From assembly GCA_017555875.1 (NCBI GenBank), contig JAFZFN010000018.1, forward strand, positions 40,792 to 104,791: DNA of 64,000 nt, in the 5' to 3' direction. The notes under the pieces are model-generated. The model was not told the origin of the DNA and did not search any database. It saw only the letters and a program-made list of their open reading frames with translations. Made by a program: the position numbers and the translations under genes. The DNA is from Bacteroidaceae bacterium. GTDB lineage: Bacteria > Bacteroidota > Bacteroidia > Bacteroidales > Bacteroidaceae. Positions 49,766 through 64,000 of this stretch are shown here, in pieces. The stretch's first letter is position 1. Each line of letters opens with the position of its first letter.

Positions 49766-51769
49766 TCAATCCAGCTTCTTCAACACGATTGCTGAGCGAG
49801 CAGGAATGTAGAGCTTCAGCCACTCCTTCTTGTAGCGCTTGTGCAAGGGCTCGAAGTGGGTGAAGTGTGTGAGGCTCGGGTCGGTGAGGCCATTACCGCC
49901 AAAGACGGGGTTGTCGGTATTGAGCACCTCCTGGTATGAGCCACGCGGCACGAGCAGGCCGTAGTCGCTATACGAGTTGGTGGGGCTGAAGTTGAAGACA
50001 AACAACAAGTCGTCGCGACGATAAGCGAGTATCTGGTCGCCATCGTTACAGTTGATCTCCACCACCTTGCTCTTCTCATACTTGTTCACGCCACCGATGA
50101 GCTTCATCATCGCCTGGTCAAACTTACCCAGGTACTCGTAACATAGCTTGTCATTGTCTACGAGGCTCCATTGGCGGCGGGCATACTTGTAGCTCCAGCC
50201 ATTGCCTTCGCGGGGGAAGTCGATCCATTCGGGATGACCAAACTCGTTACCCATGAAGTTGAGGTAACCACCATTGATGGTCGATGCGGTGAGTAGGCGT
50301 ATCATCTTGTGCAGGGCGATACCGCGGTGAGCCATATAGTTCTCGTCACCCTTCTGGAAGTGCCAGTACATATCTGAGTCTACAAGACGGAAGATGATGG
50401 TCTTGTCGCCCACGAGTGCTTGGTCGTGGCTCTCGGCATACGAGATGGTCTTCTCGTCCTGACGGCGGTTGGTCACCTCCCAGAACATGCTGGTGGGCTT
50501 CCAGTGCTCGTCGGTTTGCTCCTTGATGAGCTTGATCCAATAGTCGGGCACATTCATCGCCATGCGGTAGTCGAATCCGTAGCCACCATGCTTGATGGGC
50601 GCTGCCAATCCGGGCATGCCCGATACCTCCTCGGCAATGGTAATGGCATTCTTGTTGAGTTCGTGGATAAGGTCGTTAGCCAATGTGAGGTAGCATACGG
50701 CATCGCCATCCTGGTTGAGGTTGTAGTAGTCGCCATAACCACAGAAGGCTTCGCCGAGGCCGTGGCTACGATAGAGCATCGAGGTGACGCCATCGAAGCG
50801 GAAACCGTCAAACTTGTACTCCTCCATCCAGAAACGGCAGTTTGAGAGCAGGAAGCACACGACATCATTCTTCGAGTAATCAAAACAGAGTGAGTCCCAA
50901 GCGGGATGCTCGCGGCGGTCACCAGGATAGAAGTATTGGTCGGGGTCACCTGCAAAGTTGCCCAAGCCCTCGAGCTCGTTCTTCACGGCGTGTGACTGCA
51001 CCATATCCATGATTACCGCGATACCGTTGGCATGCGCCTCGTCGATGAGTTGTTTCAACTCCTCGGGAGTACCTTGGCGCGATGATGCGGCGAAGAAGTT
51101 TGATACATGGTAGCCAAATGAGCCATAGTAGGGATGCTCCTGGATAGCCATGATCTGTATACAGTTATATCCGCCAGCGATGACGCGGGGCAACACCTTT
51201 TCGCGGAACTCGTTATAGGTCGATACTCCTTCAGCTTCGCCCGACATGCCCACATGGCATTCGTAGATGAGCAGGGGTGAGGTGTTGGGCTTAAACTTCT
51301 TCACCTTGAACTCATAAGGTGCGGGCTCCCACACCTGAGCACTGAAGAGATAGGTCTTCTCGTCCTGCACTACGCGGCGTACATAGGCAGGGATGCGCTC
51401 GCCCGAGCCACCTTCCCAATATACCTTCAGTTTGTAGTAGTCCTCGTGCTTGATAGCCTCGGCAGGGAGTTTCACCTCCCAGTCTCCATGTCCATTCAGC
51501 CGGGTGAGCTTATACTCGGGCTTCTCCTCCCATCCGTTGAAATCACCTATAAGATATATCTCCGTAGCATTGGGTGCCCACTCGCGGAAGGTCCAATCCT
51601 TCTTGGTCTTGTGCAGGCCATAATATTCATATCCTTTGGCAACATCTTTGAGCTTCTTCGCTCCGTTGTCAGTGAGTTCGTTCTTGCGACGTACATAGTA
51701 GTCGTGGCGGCCTTGAATCGCAGCTTCGTACGGTTCCAGCCAAGGGTCGTTCTGGATAAGTTTAAGCAT
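49766..51769 (-). CDS. glgB: 1,4-alpha-glucan branching enzyme, GH13
   Basis: 667 residues, close to the eukaryote-like GH13_8 branching enzymes. N-terminal CBM48 (FREWAPNATEIYLIGDFNGWEE), YECHVGMSGEAEGVSTY, the nucleophile Asp in FRFDGVTSMLY, the acid/base Glu in TIAEEVSGMPG, and SYAESHDQALVG. It adds alpha-1,6 branches to glycogen and completes the set with the GT3 synthase and GT35 phosphorylase elsewhere in the window. Confidence 0.95.
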   Translation of the reverse strand: MLKLIQNDPWLEPYEAAIQGRHDYYVRRKNELTDNGAKKLKDVAKGYEYYGLHKTKKDWTFREWAPNATEIYLIGDFNGWEEKPEYKLTRLNGHGDWEVKLPAEAIKHEDYYKLKVYWEGGSGERIPAYVRRVVQDEKTYLFSAQVWEPAPYEFKVKKFKPNTSPLLIYECHVGMSGEAEGVSTYNEFREKVLPRVIAGGYNCIQIMAIQEHPYYGSFGYHVSNFFAASSRQGTPEELKQLIDEAHANGIAVIMDMVQSHAVKNELEGLGNFAGDPDQYFYPGDRREHPAWDSLCFDYSKNDVVCFLLSNCRFWMEEYKFDGFRFDGVTSMLYRSHGLGEAFCGYGDYYNLNQDGDAVCYLTLANDLIHELNKNAITIAEEVSGMPGLAAPIKHGGYGFDYRMAMNVPDYWIKLIKEQTDEHWKPTSMFWEVTNRRQDEKTISYAESHDQALVGDKTIIFRLVDSDMYWHFQKGDENYMAHRGIALHKMIRLLTASTINGGYLNFMGNEFGHPEWIDFPREGNGWSYKYARRQWSLVDNDKLCYEYLGKFDQAMMKLIGGVNKYEKSKVVEINCNDGDQILAYRRDDLLFVFNFSPTNSYSDYGLLVPRGSYQEVLNTDNPVFGGNGLTDPSLTHFTHFEPLHKRYKKEWLKLYIPARSAIVLKKLD

Positions 51770-51784
51770 GATATTTCAATAATT

Positions 51785-51890
51785 GTGAATTATGAATTAT
51801 GATATCTGAATTGCCACCCCAATGAGAGTTCTCTAAACATGATTCTCAGGTATCACACAGAATTCAACATTCAAAATTCAGAATTTAACA
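51785..51890. repeat. AT-rich inverted repeat between glgB and the YhcH gene
   Basis: GAATTATGAATTATGATATC on the left, AATTCAACATTCAAAATTCA and GAATTT on the right; same type as 18954-19043. Confidence 0.65.
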
Positions 51891-52331
51891 TTGTTTCTTC
51901 ACTTTAATAATAATCTTCTTCAATCCCGCAGGTGTGATGCCAGGTGCATGTCCATCTTCAGGGAAAAAGAGGGTAAACATACCAGGTTTCACGGTGATAT
52001 AATCTGTAGCCAACCCATCGTAGAGTGTCATGTCAACAGATGCATCGTACTCCGCTTCGGGCAGGTCGGCACGCTGGGTATAGCCCATAACCTCACCATT
52101 GGTAATGGGGACATGAATGTCGATATATTCGTTATGTGTTTCCAGCTTTGCCTCCTCCTTGGTTTTAGGTCCCCATTGGCAAACATTCACGAAGAGTTCA
52201 TCTTCGATAAGTACAATCTTGCCAGGCTCTAAACTGTTGAGGTCAGTTTGCTCGATATAGTCAAATGCTTTTGCAAACAAGGGATGTAGCGACTCATAGT
52301 CGCGCATGTTTTTCAGATTGTCTATTACCAT
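51885..52331 (-). CDS. YhcH/YjgK/YiaL family protein
   Basis: 148 residues of the DUF386 cupin-like fold: LEPGKIVLIEDELFVNVCQWGPKTKEEAKLETHNEYIDIHVPITNGEVMGYT and FTLFFPEDGHAPGI (metal-binding His/Glu). Family members include the EbgC-type subunit and proteins linked to sialic acid or sugar acid metabolism; the substrate here is unknown. A TACATTTG -7 box lies at 52372-52379 on the minus strand. Confidence 0.88.
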   Translation of the reverse strand: MVIDNLKNMRDYESLHPLFAKAFDYIEQTDLNSLEPGKIVLIEDELFVNVCQWGPKTKEEAKLETHNEYIDIHVPITNGEVMGYTQRADLPEAEYDASVDMTLYDGLATDYITVKPGMFTLFFPEDGHAPGITPAGLKKIIIKVKKQC

Positions 52332-52371
52332 GGTTTTAGCTTATATCTGTTCAATAATTGATTTAATTCCA

Positions 52372-52379
52372 CAAATGTA
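52372..52379 (-). promoter_or_regulatory. -7 box TACATTTG of the YhcH gene
   Basis: CAAATGTA on the plus strand, 41 nt upstream of the start. Confidence 0.5.
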
Positions 52380-52539
52380 AGGATAATCTTCAAACCTTCC
52401 AAATATGGAAGGAAAAAGTTTAATATGGACAAGAAAAGACGCTCTACCAATAGGGACAACTCCAAATAATCCCACATAGGTTTCTATAAATCGAAAAAAA
52501 ACTGTAATTTCGCGCGTTATTTTAAATTATTAATAAGGT

Positions 52540-53439
52540 ATGAAGAATATTAGAGTGGCCATCATCGGATATGGCAATATAGGAAAATATGCGTTGGAGG
52601 CTCTTGAGGCAGCCCCCGACATGGAGGTAGCAGGCGTGGTACGTCGCAATGGTAACGTGGACTGCCCTGTTGAACTGGCGCCCTACCCTGTAGTAAAACA
52701 TGTGAGTGAGCTGCAAGATGTAGACGTAGCCATCCTCGCCACTCCCACTCGCAGTGTAGAGCAGTATGCATTGGAATGTCTGGCTCTAGGCATCAACACC
52801 GTGGACAGCTTTGACATGCATAGCAAAATCGTAGACCTTCGCCGTTCGTTAGATGCCGCCGCCAAGAAACACGGCAAGGTGGCCATCATCTCTGCAGGTT
52901 GGGATCCCGGTAGTGACTCCATCGTGCGTTCATTGATGCAAAGCCTCGCCCCCAAGGGTATCAGCTACACCAACTTTGGTCCCGGCATGAGCATGGGACA
53001 TACCGTGGCTGTGAAGGCAGTCGATGGAGTCAAGGATGCACTATCGATGACCATTCCTGTAGGTACTGGCATACATCGCCGCATGGTATACATCGAGCTC
53101 AAAGATGGCTACGACTTCAACACTGTGGCTGCTGCTATCAAGTCCGACGCCTATTTCGTAAACGATGAGACTCACGTCATCCAAGTGCCTTGCGTAGATG
53201 AACTTAAGGATATGGGACATGGTGTGAATCTTACACGTAAAGGAGTTTCGGGAGTCACCCAGAATCAGTTGTTCGAGTTCAACATGCGTATCAACAACCC
53301 TGCTCTCACCAGTCAGGTGCTTGTGAACGTGGCTCGCGCTACCATGCGCCAACAGCCTGGTGCATACACTATGATTGAGATTCCTGTCATCGACATGCTG
53401 CATGGGGATCGCGAGGAACTGATTGCACATTTGGTGTGA
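52540..53439 (+). CDS. ddh: Meso-diaminopimelate dehydrogenase
   Basis: 299 residues. NADP-binding [28 protein letters not shown], then [46 protein letters not shown], and the substrate region [30 protein letters not shown]. It makes meso-DAP from tetrahydrodipicolinate in one step, for peptidoglycan and lysine, using ammonia; the adjacent glutamine synthetase fits a nitrogen theme. It begins the ddh-glnN run. Confidence 0.95.
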   Translation: MKNIRVAIIGYGNIGKYALEALEAAPDMEVAGVVRRNGNVDCPVELAPYPVVKHVSELQDVDVAILATPTRSVEQYALECLALGINTVDSFDMHSKIVDLRRSLDAAAKKHGKVAIISAGWDPGSDSIVRSLMQSLAPKGISYTNFGPGMSMGHTVAVKAVDGVKDALSMTIPVGTGIHRRMVYIELKDGYDFNTVAAAIKSDAYFVNDETHVIQVPCVDELKDMGHGVNLTRKGVSGVTQNQLFEFNMRINNPALTSQVLVNVARATMRQQPGAYTMIEIPVIDMLHGDREELIAHLV

Positions 53440-53464
53440 GAATACTAAAGGAGAATTCACAGAC

Positions 53465-55657
53465 ATGGCAATACTACGATTCGAGGTCATCGGTGAGGCA
53501 TTCAAGAAGCGTCCCCTTGAGGTGGAGGCTCCTACCATAAGACCTTCAGACTACTTTGCGGTCAACGTATTCAATAAGGAGAAGATGGCTCGCTACCTCT
53601 CCCCTGAGGTGTACAACAAGATGGTAGACGTGATGGAGCATGGCGCCACCATGGACCGAGCCATCGCCAATCAGGTGGCCGATGGCATGAAGCGCTGGGC
53701 CATGGAGCTAGGTGCCACACACTACACACACTGGTTCCACCCCCTCACCGACACCACTGCCGAGAAGCACGATGCCTTCGTGGAGCACGATGGCAAGGGC
53801 GGCATGATAGAGGTCTTTGATGGCAAGTTACTTGTGCAGCAAGAGGGCGATGCCTCTTCATTCCCCAATGGAGGTATCCGTGCCACTTTTGAGGCACGCG
53901 GCTATTCCGCTTGGGACCCCACATCGCCCGCCTTTGTGATGGACGACACGCTTTGTGTCCCCACTGTATTTCTCTCCTATACAGGAGAAGCGCTCGACTA
54001 CAAGGCTCCCCTACTCAAGGCGCTCCACGCTGTAGACAAAGCAGCAACTGAGGTGTGCCAATACTTCGACCCTGAGGTCAAGCGCGTGACCTCATATCTC
54101 GGATGGGAGCAAGAGTATTTCCTTGTCGACGAGGGACTCTACGCAGCTCGCCCTGACCTACTCATGTCGGGACGAACACTCATGGGACATGGTTCTGCCA
54201 AGGACCAGCAGCTCGAGGATCACTACTTCGGAGCTATCCCCGAGCGAGTAGCAGCCTTCATGAAGGAGTTGGAGATAGAGTCATTAAAGTTGGGCATACC
54301 AGCCAAGACACGTCACAACGAAGCTGCCCCCAATCAGTTTGAGCTCGCCCCCATCTACGAAGAGACCAACATCGCCTGTGACCACAACATGTTGGTGATG
54401 ATTCTAATGAAGAAGATTGCTCGCAAGCACGGCTTCCGTTGCCTGCTCCATGAGAAGCCCTTTGCAGGGATCAACGGCTCGGGCAAGCACAACAACTGGA
54501 GCCTAGGCTCAGACCGCGGCCATCGCTTGATGTCGCCAGGCAAGACCACCGAGGACAACCTCATGTTTATCACCTTCGTGGTGAACACCTTGGCTGCCGT
54601 GTACCGCCACAACGGACTGCTCAAAGCATCCATCATGAGTGCCACCAACACGCACCGACTGGGAGGACACGAGGCACCGCCTGCCATCATATCTACCTTC
54701 CTCGGTCGACAGCTCACCGAACTCTTCGACGCACTGGAAAATTCGTCGAGTGAGGAGCTCTTCAAGATAGCTGGCAAAACAGGCAAGCGCATCCTCGAGA
54801 TGCCTCAAATACCCGAGTTGCTCATCGACAACACGGACCGCAACCGTACGTCACCATTTGCATTTACGGGAAACCGCTTTGAGTTCCGTGCAGTAGGTTC
54901 GGAGGCCAACTGTGCCAGCGCCATGATAGCTCTCAATGGTGCTGTGGCTGAGCAGCTCGTTGAGTTCAAGCGTCATGTGGATGCACTCATCGAGAGTGGT
55001 ATGGACAAGCGCGAGGCACTCATCAAGGAGATACAGAAGCTCATCACCTACTGCAAGCCCATCCGATTTGACGGCAACGGATACAGTGACGAGTGGAAAG
55101 CCGAGGCCGCACGCCGTGGACTCGATTGCGTGACATCAGCTCCCGACATATTCAAGGCATATGCCAATGACACAAGCGTGAAGATGTTTGAGAGTCTGAA
55201 CATCATGAGCCGAGCAGAGTTGGAGGCGCGCAACGAGATTAAGTGGGAGATATACATCAAGAAAATACAGATTGAGGCTCGCATCTTCGGCGATATGGCC
55301 ATCAACCACATCATTCCTGTGGCGACCAAGTATCAGAGCCAGCTTGTGGACAACGTCTACAAGATGAAGGAGATACTCGGAGCCGAAGGTGAAGCGCTGT
55401 CTGCATCGAACATCAACCTCATACGACGCATCGCTGGACTGGTGCAGAAGATAGAGAGCGGAGTGGCCGAGATGATTGCTTGCCGCAAGGTGGCAAACCG
55501 CATTGAGAGCGGCCTCTACAACAAAGCTGTGGCCTATCACGATACCGTGGCGCCCAAGCTCGAGGAACTGCGTCTCTACATCGATGACCTCGAAGAGGTG
55601 GTCGACGATAGCTTGTGGCCCTTGCCCAAGTATCGCGAGTTGCTCTTTATCCGATAG
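53465..55657 (+). CDS. glnN: Glutamine synthetase type III
   Basis: 730 residues from ATG 53465, preceded by AGGAG at 53450; an in-frame ATG at 53423 overlaps ddh and is not favoured. MAILRFEVIGEAFKKRPLEVEAP, LGWEQEYFLVDEGLY, KTRHNEAAPNQFELAPIYEETN, FAGINGSGKHNNWSLG and DNTDRNRTSPFAFTGNRFEFRAVGS are hallmark GSIII segments. It makes glutamine from glutamate, ammonia and ATP. GSIII is the typical enzyme in Bacteroidales. It follows ddh after 25 nt. Confidence 0.97.
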   Translation: MAILRFEVIGEAFKKRPLEVEAPTIRPSDYFAVNVFNKEKMARYLSPEVYNKMVDVMEHGATMDRAIANQVADGMKRWAMELGATHYTHWFHPLTDTTAEKHDAFVEHDGKGGMIEVFDGKLLVQQEGDASSFPNGGIRATFEARGYSAWDPTSPAFVMDDTLCVPTVFLSYTGEALDYKAPLLKALHAVDKAATEVCQYFDPEVKRVTSYLGWEQEYFLVDEGLYAARPDLLMSGRTLMGHGSAKDQQLEDHYFGAIPERVAAFMKELEIESLKLGIPAKTRHNEAAPNQFELAPIYEETNIACDHNMLVMILMKKIARKHGFRCLLHEKPFAGINGSGKHNNWSLGSDRGHRLMSPGKTTEDNLMFITFVVNTLAAVYRHNGLLKASIMSATNTHRLGGHEAPPAIISTFLGRQLTELFDALENSSSEELFKIAGKTGKRILEMPQIPELLIDNTDRNRTSPFAFTGNRFEFRAVGSEANCASAMIALNGAVAEQLVEFKRHVDALIESGMDKREALIKEIQKLITYCKPIRFDGNGYSDEWKAEAARRGLDCVTSAPDIFKAYANDTSVKMFESLNIMSRAELEARNEIKWEIYIKKIQIEARIFGDMAINHIIPVATKYQSQLVDNVYKMKEILGAEGEALSASNINLIRRIAGLVQKIESGVAEMIACRKVANRIESGLYNKAVAYHDTVAPKLEELRLYIDDLEEVVDDSLWPLPKYRELLFIR

Positions 55658-55714
55658 GCTAGTTAAACAAAATGCATGAGCGAGAGTCTTATATATATAT
55701 GAATAGATAAGAAT

Positions 55715-56362
55715 ATGCAAATGATGAGAAATGTAAGAACTCTGACACGGGTCTTAGCCGTAGCCCTGACGATGCTCACATCTCTACCCTCCATTGCGCA
55801 GGGAGCCTCTGAGGTGTGGCTCGACAAAGCCTCTGAGAAACTGCAAAACAAAGGAGTGGAGATTGCCTTCCGCATCAGTGAGGAGGGCATGCACCTCAAT
55901 GGCAAGCTACTCATCGATGGTGAGCGATATGCCTACGATAGCGAAGACATGAAGATCTGGTTTGACGGCACCACACAATGGACCATGCAGATGGGCAGCG
56001 GATACAATGAGTTGTACGTAGCTACTCCCACTCCCGAGGAGCAGCAGGCCATAAACCCCTACCTCTTGCTCAACAACTACAGAGAGAGATACAACGTCAC
56101 TGATGGTGGGGAGAAGAATGTCAACGGGAGGCTCACCCATGTGGTGAAGCTCGAGGCCCGCGAGGAGACACACGAGCCCGGCAATGTCAACGTGTACGTG
56201 CTGAGCGATGGCTCTCTTGCAGCCATAAGCATCATTGCATCGGACGGACGGACCTTCAAGATTGAGGTGCGCTCAATGCGCAATGGGCTCACCTTCCCCA
56301 AAGGCTCGTTCACCTATCCGGAGGGCAAGTATCCCGCAGATGAGATTATCGACATGAGATAA
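55715..56362 (+). CDS. LolA-like outer-membrane lipoprotein carrier
   Basis: 215 residues. Signal peptide (RVLAVALTMLTSLPSIAQG), then the LolA half-barrel pattern: KASEKLQNKGVEIAFRISEEGMHLNGKLLIDGERYAYDSEDMKIWFDGTTQWTMQMGSGYNELYV, ending FPKGSFTYPEGKYPADEIIDMR. It shuttles lipoproteins across the periplasm. It is often next to trxB in Bacteroidetes, as here (81 nt). Confidence 0.86.
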   Translation: MQMMRNVRTLTRVLAVALTMLTSLPSIAQGASEVWLDKASEKLQNKGVEIAFRISEEGMHLNGKLLIDGERYAYDSEDMKIWFDGTTQWTMQMGSGYNELYVATPTPEEQQAINPYLLLNNYRERYNVTDGGEKNVNGRLTHVVKLEAREETHEPGNVNVYVLSDGSLAAISIIASDGRTFKIEVRSMRNGLTFPKGSFTYPEGKYPADEIIDMR

Positions 56363-56443
56363 CTATCCAGGAGAGCATGGCAATCCCATGCCTCTCCTCC
56401 ACTTTAGTAATAATTCACAAACTGATAAATCAAAATATTCGAA

Positions 56444-57376
56444 ATGGAAAAGACAAAATGCCTTATCATCGGCTCGGGTCCTGCCGGATACACCGCAGCC
56501 ATCTACACTGGACGTGCTAACATCCCCACCATCCTCTACGAGGGACTGCAGCCAGGCGGACAGCTCACTATCACTACCGACATCGAGAACTTCCCCGGAT
56601 ACCCCAACGGTATCAGCGGCTCTGAGATGATGGATGACCTCAGACTACAGGCCGAGCGCTTCGGAGCCAGCTTGCGTAGCGGTATCATCACCAAAGCAGA
56701 CCTCTCACAGCGCCCCTTCCATGTGACCGTAGACGATGGCACAGAGATTGAGGCCGAGACCATCATCATCGCAACTGGCGCCTCGGCCAAGTACCTCGGC
56801 TTGGATGATGAGAAGAAGTATGCAGGTATGGGCGTGAGCGCTTGTGCCACCTGTGACGGATTCTTCTACCGCAAGAAGGTGGTAGCCGTAGTCGGTGGTG
56901 GCGACACTGCATGCGAAGAGGCCAACTACCTGGCAGGACTCGCCAGCAAGGTGTACCTCATCGTACGTAAGAACTACCTTCGCGCAAGTCAGATCATGCA
57001 GGACCGCGTGATGCAGAACCCCAAGATCGAGGTTCTCTTCGAGCACAACGTGACTGGTCTCTTCGGCGACGGAGGCGTCGAGGGTGCCCACGTGGTGAAG
57101 CGCAAGGGCGAAGCAGATGAGCAGCACTACGACATTGCCATCGACGGACTCTTCCTTGCCATCGGCCACAACCCCAACTCGGAGATCTTCCGCCAGTACC
57201 TCGACACCGATGAGACGGGCTACATCATGACCCAGGGAGCATCGCCAGCCACCAATGTGCCGGGCGTATTTGCTGCTGGTGACGTGGCCGACCCCCGCTA
57301 TCGCCAAGCGATCGTAGCTGCAGGTAGCGGATGTAAGGCTGCTCTTGAGGTCGAGAAGTTCCTGGCCGAGCAATAA
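56444..57376 (+). CDS. trxB: Thioredoxin reductase
   Basis: 310 residues. FAD motif IIGSGPAGYTAAIYTGRA, redox pair Cys134-Ala-Thr-Cys137 in SACATCDGFFYR, NADPH motif VVGGGDTACEEANYL, and the C-terminal GVFAAGDVADPRYRQAIVAAGSGCKAALE. It reduces thioredoxin with NADPH. Last gene of the run; a strong bidirectional terminator lies at 57491-57520. Confidence 0.96.
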   Translation: MEKTKCLIIGSGPAGYTAAIYTGRANIPTILYEGLQPGGQLTITTDIENFPGYPNGISGSEMMDDLRLQAERFGASLRSGIITKADLSQRPFHVTVDDGTEIEAETIIIATGASAKYLGLDDEKKYAGMGVSACATCDGFFYRKKVVAVVGGGDTACEEANYLAGLASKVYLIVRKNYLRASQIMQDRVMQNPKIEVLFEHNVTGLFGDGGVEGAHVVKRKGEADEQHYDIAIDGLFLAIGHNPNSEIFRQYLDTDETGYIMTQGASPATNVPGVFAAGDVADPRYRQAIVAAGSGCKAALEVEKFLAEQ

Positions 57377-57490
57377 GAAAAGGCTATCTACATGGCTGAG
57401 CAAGAGGTCAGCCATGACCCTATGCGACAAGGTTGAGCGGCACGACAGCTCGGTCAAGAGACACGCTGAGCAACTACTGAGAAGAAGCAA

Positions 57491-57520
57491 TTTAGGCGCA
57501 CCCTGCGGGGTGCGCCTAAA
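57491..57520. terminator. Bidirectional terminator between trxB and the GH2 gene
   Basis: TTTAGGCGCACCC / GGGTGCGCCTAAA, perfect 13-bp stem, loop TGCG, with A/T tails on both sides. Confidence 0.92.
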
Positions 57521-57546
57521 TCATTTTCTTGCACTGTTACCTATCC

Positions 57547-61593
<4,047 letters not shown>

Positions 61594-61620
61594 CTAAAAT
61601 ATAGAGTTATTCACAATACT

Positions 61621-61725
61621 CCGCAAAGGTACGAAGAAGCGAGCGAAATATCAAGTTTACTTGAATATTTCTCAGCAAGCACCGAGTAGCTCGCCGAAGG
61701 CAAGATAAGGGTAAAAATTGAAAAT
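61621..61725. repeat. Promoter-bearing 100-bp repeat, copy upstream of the GH2 gene
   Basis: CCGCAAAGGTACGAAGAAGC onward matches 63884-63988 at more than 90% by eye. It includes the minus-strand -7 box TACCTTTG (complement of 61624-61631) and the near-palindrome AATATCAAGT / ACTTGAATATT, and ends in AAAATTG units. Confidence 0.85.
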
Positions 61726-61744
61726 TGAAAAATAAAAGTTGAAA

Positions 61745-61822
61745 AGGGAGTTAGATGGAGTTAAAAGGAGATAGATGGAGTTAAATGCCGAATGTCCTTA
61801 CGCGCGATAAAGCTATCGGCCT

Positions 61823-61841
<19 letters not shown>
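61745..61841. repeat. Inverted-repeat element family 2, copy 3
   Basis: GGAGTTAGATGGAGTTAAAA, core AAATGCCGAATGTCCTTACG plus CGCGATAAAGCTATCGGC, right arm CTATCTATCTTCCATCTCC. The right arm overlaps the last codons and stop of the ABC-F gene. Confidence 0.75.
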
Positions 61842-63877
<2,036 letters not shown>

Positions 63878-63883
63878 AATGAC

Positions 63884-63988
63884 CGCAAAGGTACGAAGAA
63901 GCGAGCGAAATATCAAGTTCACTTGAATATTTCTCAGCGAGCGCCGAGTAGCTCGCCGCAGGCAAGGTACGAGGAAAAATTGAAAATT
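63884..63988. repeat. Promoter-bearing 100-bp repeat, copy upstream of the ABC-F gene
   Basis: Matches 61621-61725, including the -7 box TACCTTTG (complement of 63886-63893) and AATATCAAGT / ACTTGAATATT palindrome; continues into AAAATTG units to the window end. It lies only 8 nt from the ABC-F start codon, implying a very short leader. Confidence 0.85.
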
Positions 63989-64000
63989 GAAAATTGAAAA

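Noticed and set aside
63878..63922. 15-residue N-terminal extension of the ABC-F protein
   Set aside because: It runs through the -7 promoter box and the duplicated upstream repeat; MISIENLKVEF is the family-like start.

Overview
This window comes from the chromosome of an anaerobic, saccharolytic member of the Bacteroidales, probably Prevotellaceae-like; I cannot name the genus from sequence alone. The reasons are: promoters of the Bacteroidetes type (-7 box TAnnTTTG, often with a TTTG-like box about 20 bp upstream), a type IX secretion C-terminal domain protein, the five-gene methylmalonyl-CoA decarboxylase operon with a lamin-tail/OadG fusion, glutamine synthetase III, meso-diaminopimelate dehydrogenase, a GT3 glycogen synthase paired with a DUF3417-type phosphorylase, and many secreted glycosidases with lipoprotein or Sec signals.

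Layout. 1-2.4 kb: right end of a modification-dependent restriction module (PD-(D/E)XK protein cut by the window edge, Vsr, EVE-domain protein, NUDIX hydrolase). 2.4-13.2 kb: GH30 glycosidase, RmlD-like reductase, XRE regulator, AddB-like nuclease, LOG protein, a small secreted trefoil-like protein, and the PaaK-like ligase/ACT pair. 13.2-14.2 kb: a 1-kb gene-poor stretch with inverted repeats. 14.2-18.4 kb: lipoprotein nitroreductase, GH20 hexosaminidase, MscS channel. 18.5-23.7 kb: mce-mmdA-oadG-bccp-oadB, which finishes the succinate-to-propionate route and pumps sodium. 23.9-31.1 kb: SIMPL protein, phosphoesterase, then an AT-rich defence island with AbiH, a nuclease/ImmA fusion, a clear DpnI homologue, an Mrr endonuclease and three uncharacterised small proteins. 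31.8-42.3 kb: sulfatase, glycogen phosphorylase and synthase, UvrA, CHU_C protein. 42.5-57.4 kb: asparaginase, the ettA-phoH-purC-menG run, DUF6057 protein, branching enzyme, YhcH protein, then ddh-glnN-lolA-trxB. 57.5-63.9 kb: a very large GH2 enzyme and an ABC-F ATPase.

The most unusual content is not a gene. A family of short palindromic elements (about 85-131 bp; ends GACCC(A/T)CC and its inverse, two G/C-rich hairpins, core GCGATG) is scattered through the window. Several copies sit inside protein-coding genes without breaking the frame: 87 bp (29 codons) in glycogen synthase, 87 bp and 102 bp in the ABC-F gene, and a half copy forming the PhoH C-terminus. All four enter the reading frame in the same codon phase, so unrelated proteins carry the same peptides (TPSNSPSMGR; PSIEGG..GGGS). 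Three more element regions fill the mmdA-oadG, oadG-bccp and bccp-oadB junctions, each ending 7-11 nt before the next start codon. This resembles the Rickettsia palindromic elements in behaviour, but the sequence is different. Two other inverted-repeat families, a duplicated promoter-bearing 100-bp repeat, a 22-bp-periodic array of CTCCGCGGAG dyads, and a helically phased set of GATCTAA boxes in the promoter region shared with the DpnI/Mrr operon are also described.

No rRNA, tRNA, transposase, prophage or CRISPR array was seen.
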